In this document: in pieces, positions 62,297-64,000 of the stretch
How the letters are laid out: the number at the start of each line of letters is the position of its first letter
Numbering within the stretch: position 1 is the stretch's first letter
NCBI RefSeq assembly: GCF_000695625.1
Contig: NZ_JMQI01000066.1
Location: 146,174-210,173, forward strand
Source: Amycolatopsis rifamycinica
GTDB lineage: Bacteria > Actinomycetota > Actinomycetes > Mycobacteriales > Pseudonocardiaceae
DNA: 64,000 bases
Reading direction: 5' to 3'
Made by a program: the position numbers and the translations under genes
The notes under the pieces: model-generated
What the model was told of the DNA's origin: nothing
Databases searched by the model: none
What the model saw: only the letters and a program-made list of their open reading frames with translations

Positions 62297-63034
62297 TCAC
62301 CCTTCCCGCGGCGCGGGGCCGACGAGGTGGGCGGCGGCTTCGGCGGGGCTGGTGCCGCGGGTGCGGGCCAACGCCAGCAGGTGGTCGAAGGCGGCGTCCT
62401 CACGGAGGCCGTCCCGGCCCATGAGGAAGCCCTTCGCCATGGCGATCAGATCCCGGTCGCGGACGGTGTCCCGGAACTGCTCGCTGAACCGCCCGGCTCG
62501 TTCGTAGGCCCGCGCGTTGGCGACGAGGACCGCGGCGCGGTCGGCGAAGGTCTCCAGCGTCCGCTCGTCGCTGGGCCCGAAGGCCCCCGGCGTCGTCGCG
62601 TAGATCTTGATGGCGCCGTGGCAGCCTTCCTCCGTGACCATCGGGGCGGTGATGACCGAACGCAGGCCCGAGCCGGCGACCGCGGCGCACCACCCGGTCC
62701 ACCGCCGTTCGGTGGTGATGTCGTCGACCCGCTGCGGCGAACCCGCGGCCAGCGCGGTCATGCAGGGGCCTTCGCCCAGGTCGTACTGCAGGGTGTCGGC
62801 CTCGCGCACCAGCGGGCCCGACGCGCTCGTCGTGACGAAGCCGCCCTCGGCGTCGACGAGGGTCACCCCCGCCCCGGTCGCGGCGGGGATCGTCGTCCCG
62901 GCCAGCGACACGATCAGCTCCAGCACCGAGTCCACGGATTCGCGCGACAGCAGCAGCCCGGACATCCGGGCGGCGACCACGGCCAGCTCACCGTCCAGCG
63001 GCAAGGCGCCCGGCGAGGCCTGTTCCGACGACAT
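62297..63034 (-). CDS. GAF-ANTAR transcription antiterminator
   Basis: 245 residues. GAF: LELIVSLAGTTIPAATGAGVTLVDAEGGFVTTSASG, DLGEGPCMTALAAGSPQRVDDI, RSVITAPMVTEEGCHGAIKIYA. ANTAR: FRDTVRDRDLIAMAKGFLMGRDGLREDAAFDHLLALARTRGTSPAEAAAHLV. First gene of an operon with the SpoIIE-type phosphatase. A weak sigma-B-like promoter is located directly upstream. Confidence 0.92.
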   Translation of the reverse strand: MSSEQASPGALPLDGELAVVAARMSGLLLSRESVDSVLELIVSLAGTTIPAATGAGVTLVDAEGGFVTTSASGPLVREADTLQYDLGEGPCMTALAAGSPQRVDDITTERRWTGWCAAVAGSGLRSVITAPMVTEEGCHGAIKIYATTPGAFGPSDERTLETFADRAAVLVANARAYERAGRFSEQFRDTVRDRDLIAMAKGFLMGRDGLREDAAFDHLLALARTRGTSPAEAAAHLVGPAPREG

Positions 63035-63043
63035 GGCGGGTGA

Positions 63044-63069
63044 TTACCAATCCGGGGTCGCCGGTAAAC
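63044..63069 (-). promoter_or_regulatory. Weak sigma-B-like promoter (GTTT-N16-TGGTAA) of the GAF-ANTAR operon
   Basis: On the minus strand GTTT is followed after 16 nt by TGGTAA, four of six matches to GGGTAY, ending 10 nt before the ATG. Confidence 0.35.
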
Positions 63070-63103
63070 CCGTCCGGACCGCTATGTTGGCCCGGGAGGC
63101 ACG

Positions 63104-64000
63104 GTGCACCGGAGGCTGGGGCGGGGAATCAACTTCGGCAACGCGCTCGACGCGCTGGGCGGCGGTCCGGAGCTGCCGCTCGAGGAGCGGTACTTCGACG
63201 AGGTGGCCGAGGCCGGCTTCGCCACCGTCCGCCTGCCGGTCCGCTGGCCGGCGCACGCCGGGGCCGCGCCGCCGTACGCGATCGATCCGGCGCTCTTCCG
63301 CCGCGTTGACGCGGCCGTGGGCGCGGCGCTCGACCGCGGTCTGCGGGTGGTGCTGAACGTCCACCACCACCACGAGCTCTGCGCCGCGCCGGACGAGCAG
63401 CTTCCGCGCTTCCTCGCCCTCTGGCGGCAGATCGCGGTCCGCTACGCCGGCCACCCGGAACGGCTCTGCTTCGAACTGCTCAACGAACCCCGCGGCCGGC
63501 TCACACCGTCCCGGTGGAACGCCGTACTGGCGGAGGCCCTCGCCGTCGTCCGGGCGGCCGACCCGGGACGTACCGTGATCATCGGGCCCGCCGGGATGAA
63601 CGGCCTCGACGCGCTCTCCGCGCTCGCCGTGCCCGACGACGGCAACCTGGTCGCCACGATCCACTACTACGCCCCGTTCGAGTTCACCCACCAAGGCGCC
63701 GGCTGGGTGGCCGGGGCCGGGCGCCGGCTCGGCCGCACCTGGGGCGGCGCCGCCGACGAGGACGCCGTCCGCGCCGATCTCGCCGGGGCCGCGGCCTGGG
63801 GGCGGGCGCGGCGGCTTCCGCTGTTCATCGGGGAGTTCGGTGCCTACGCCGAGGCGGACATGCTCTCCCGCGCGCGGTGGACGGCGTGCGTCCGGGCCGA
63901 GCCGAGCGCCTCGGCATGAGCTGGGCCTACTGGGAGTTCGGCACGGATTTCGGCGCCTTCGACCTCGAGCGGGGCGCGTGGCGCGAGCCGTTGCGGCGGG
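63104..64000 (+). CDS. GH5 family cellulase-like glycoside hydrolase, frameshifted and cut by window edge
   Basis: GTG with GGGAGG 5 nt upstream. LGRGINFGNALDALGG is the usual start of GH5 endoglucanases; acid/base Glu128 in LLNEPRG, HHHHEL (86-92) and nucleophile Glu244 in FIGEFGAY. No signal peptide. The frame stops at 63919 shortly after WTACVRAE, but the sequence continues in the +1 frame with ERLGMSWAYWEFGTDFGAFDLERGAW, the expected end of the family. One missing base around 63896-63905 explains it. Either a sequencing error or a recent pseudogene; the annotation spans both frames. Confidence 0.8.

Overview
The window is one continuous stretch of very GC-rich chromosome from an actinomycete. 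Extreme third-position GC, GTG/TTG starts, leaderless genes (a -10 box about 7 nt before the start codon), 4-bp gene overlaps and the gene families present all point to Pseudonocardiaceae, most likely Amycolatopsis or a close relative. That assignment is inference from gene content, not a database match. I see no rRNA, tRNA, CRISPR array, prophage or insertion sequence. It reads as accessory chromosome arm: about 57 genes in short operons, many of them regulator plus divergent target.

Layout. 0-5.5 kb: an RluA-type pseudouridine synthase (cut by the window edge), a DUF5313 membrane protein divergent from an OhrR/MarR regulator, a luciferase-like oxidoreductase, then a divergent pair that is the highlight: a class III nucleotide-cyclase-like protein whose C-terminus, and an NB-ARC/TPR (NLR) protein whose N-terminus, carry the same short Gln/Gly amyloid-type motif. 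5.5-13.7 kb: DHA2 exporter, DUF1015 protein, DinB plus terpenoid-cyclase-fold pair, an ATP-dependent DNA ligase plus LigD-type polymerase pair, and an MFS/TetR pair. 13.7-21.2 kb: COG0523 metallochaperone with a small Cys protein, bacterial nitric oxide synthase followed by a flavodoxin, an MFS symporter, a two-component system, and an MmpS-like protein. 21.2-30.1 kb: secreted sialidase, YeiH/YeiE-type transporter-regulator pair, a second LysR with an epimerase, a PadR regulator with a His/Gly/Pro-rich N-terminus, a methyltransferase and a secreted M14 carboxypeptidase.

30.3-38.1 kb: a single-chain 1825-residue acyl-CoA carboxylase (BC-BCCP-CT) and a caspase-like His/Cys protein. 38.3-47.1 kb: GerW-like protein, Tat-exported PHP hydrolase, membrane-anchored lysozyme-fold protein, MFS/MocR pair, a decayed DHA2 gene, SRPBCC, DUF151 nuclease, a SnoaL-type ECF sigma factor and DUF2087. 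47.1-53.2 kb: a tightly coupled operon of fatty acyl-AMP ligase, acyl carrier protein, an EspC-like type VII secretion protein with a YxxxE signal, a 1157-residue repeat-rich WXG-like protein and a coiled-coil protein. 53.2-64 kb: methyltransferase and GH13 glucosidase sharing one -10 box, then a region that looks like a general-stress cluster (ANTAR-like mini protein, hemerythrin, LigD phosphoesterase-polymerase, PfkB kinase, two GAF-ANTAR proteins, STAS, SpoIIE phosphatase) with three sigma-B-like promoter matches, ending in a GH5 glycosidase that carries a 1-nt frameshift.

How it works together: the NLR/cyclase pair may form a sensor-effector immune or cell-death module; the FAAL-ACP-T7SS operon couples fatty-acid activation to secreted WXG-type proteins; the right end combines partner-switching (STAS/SpoIIE), RNA-binding ANTAR antitermination and DNA end-joining in a plausible sigma-B-type stress regulon. 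These links are inferred from gene order and motifs.
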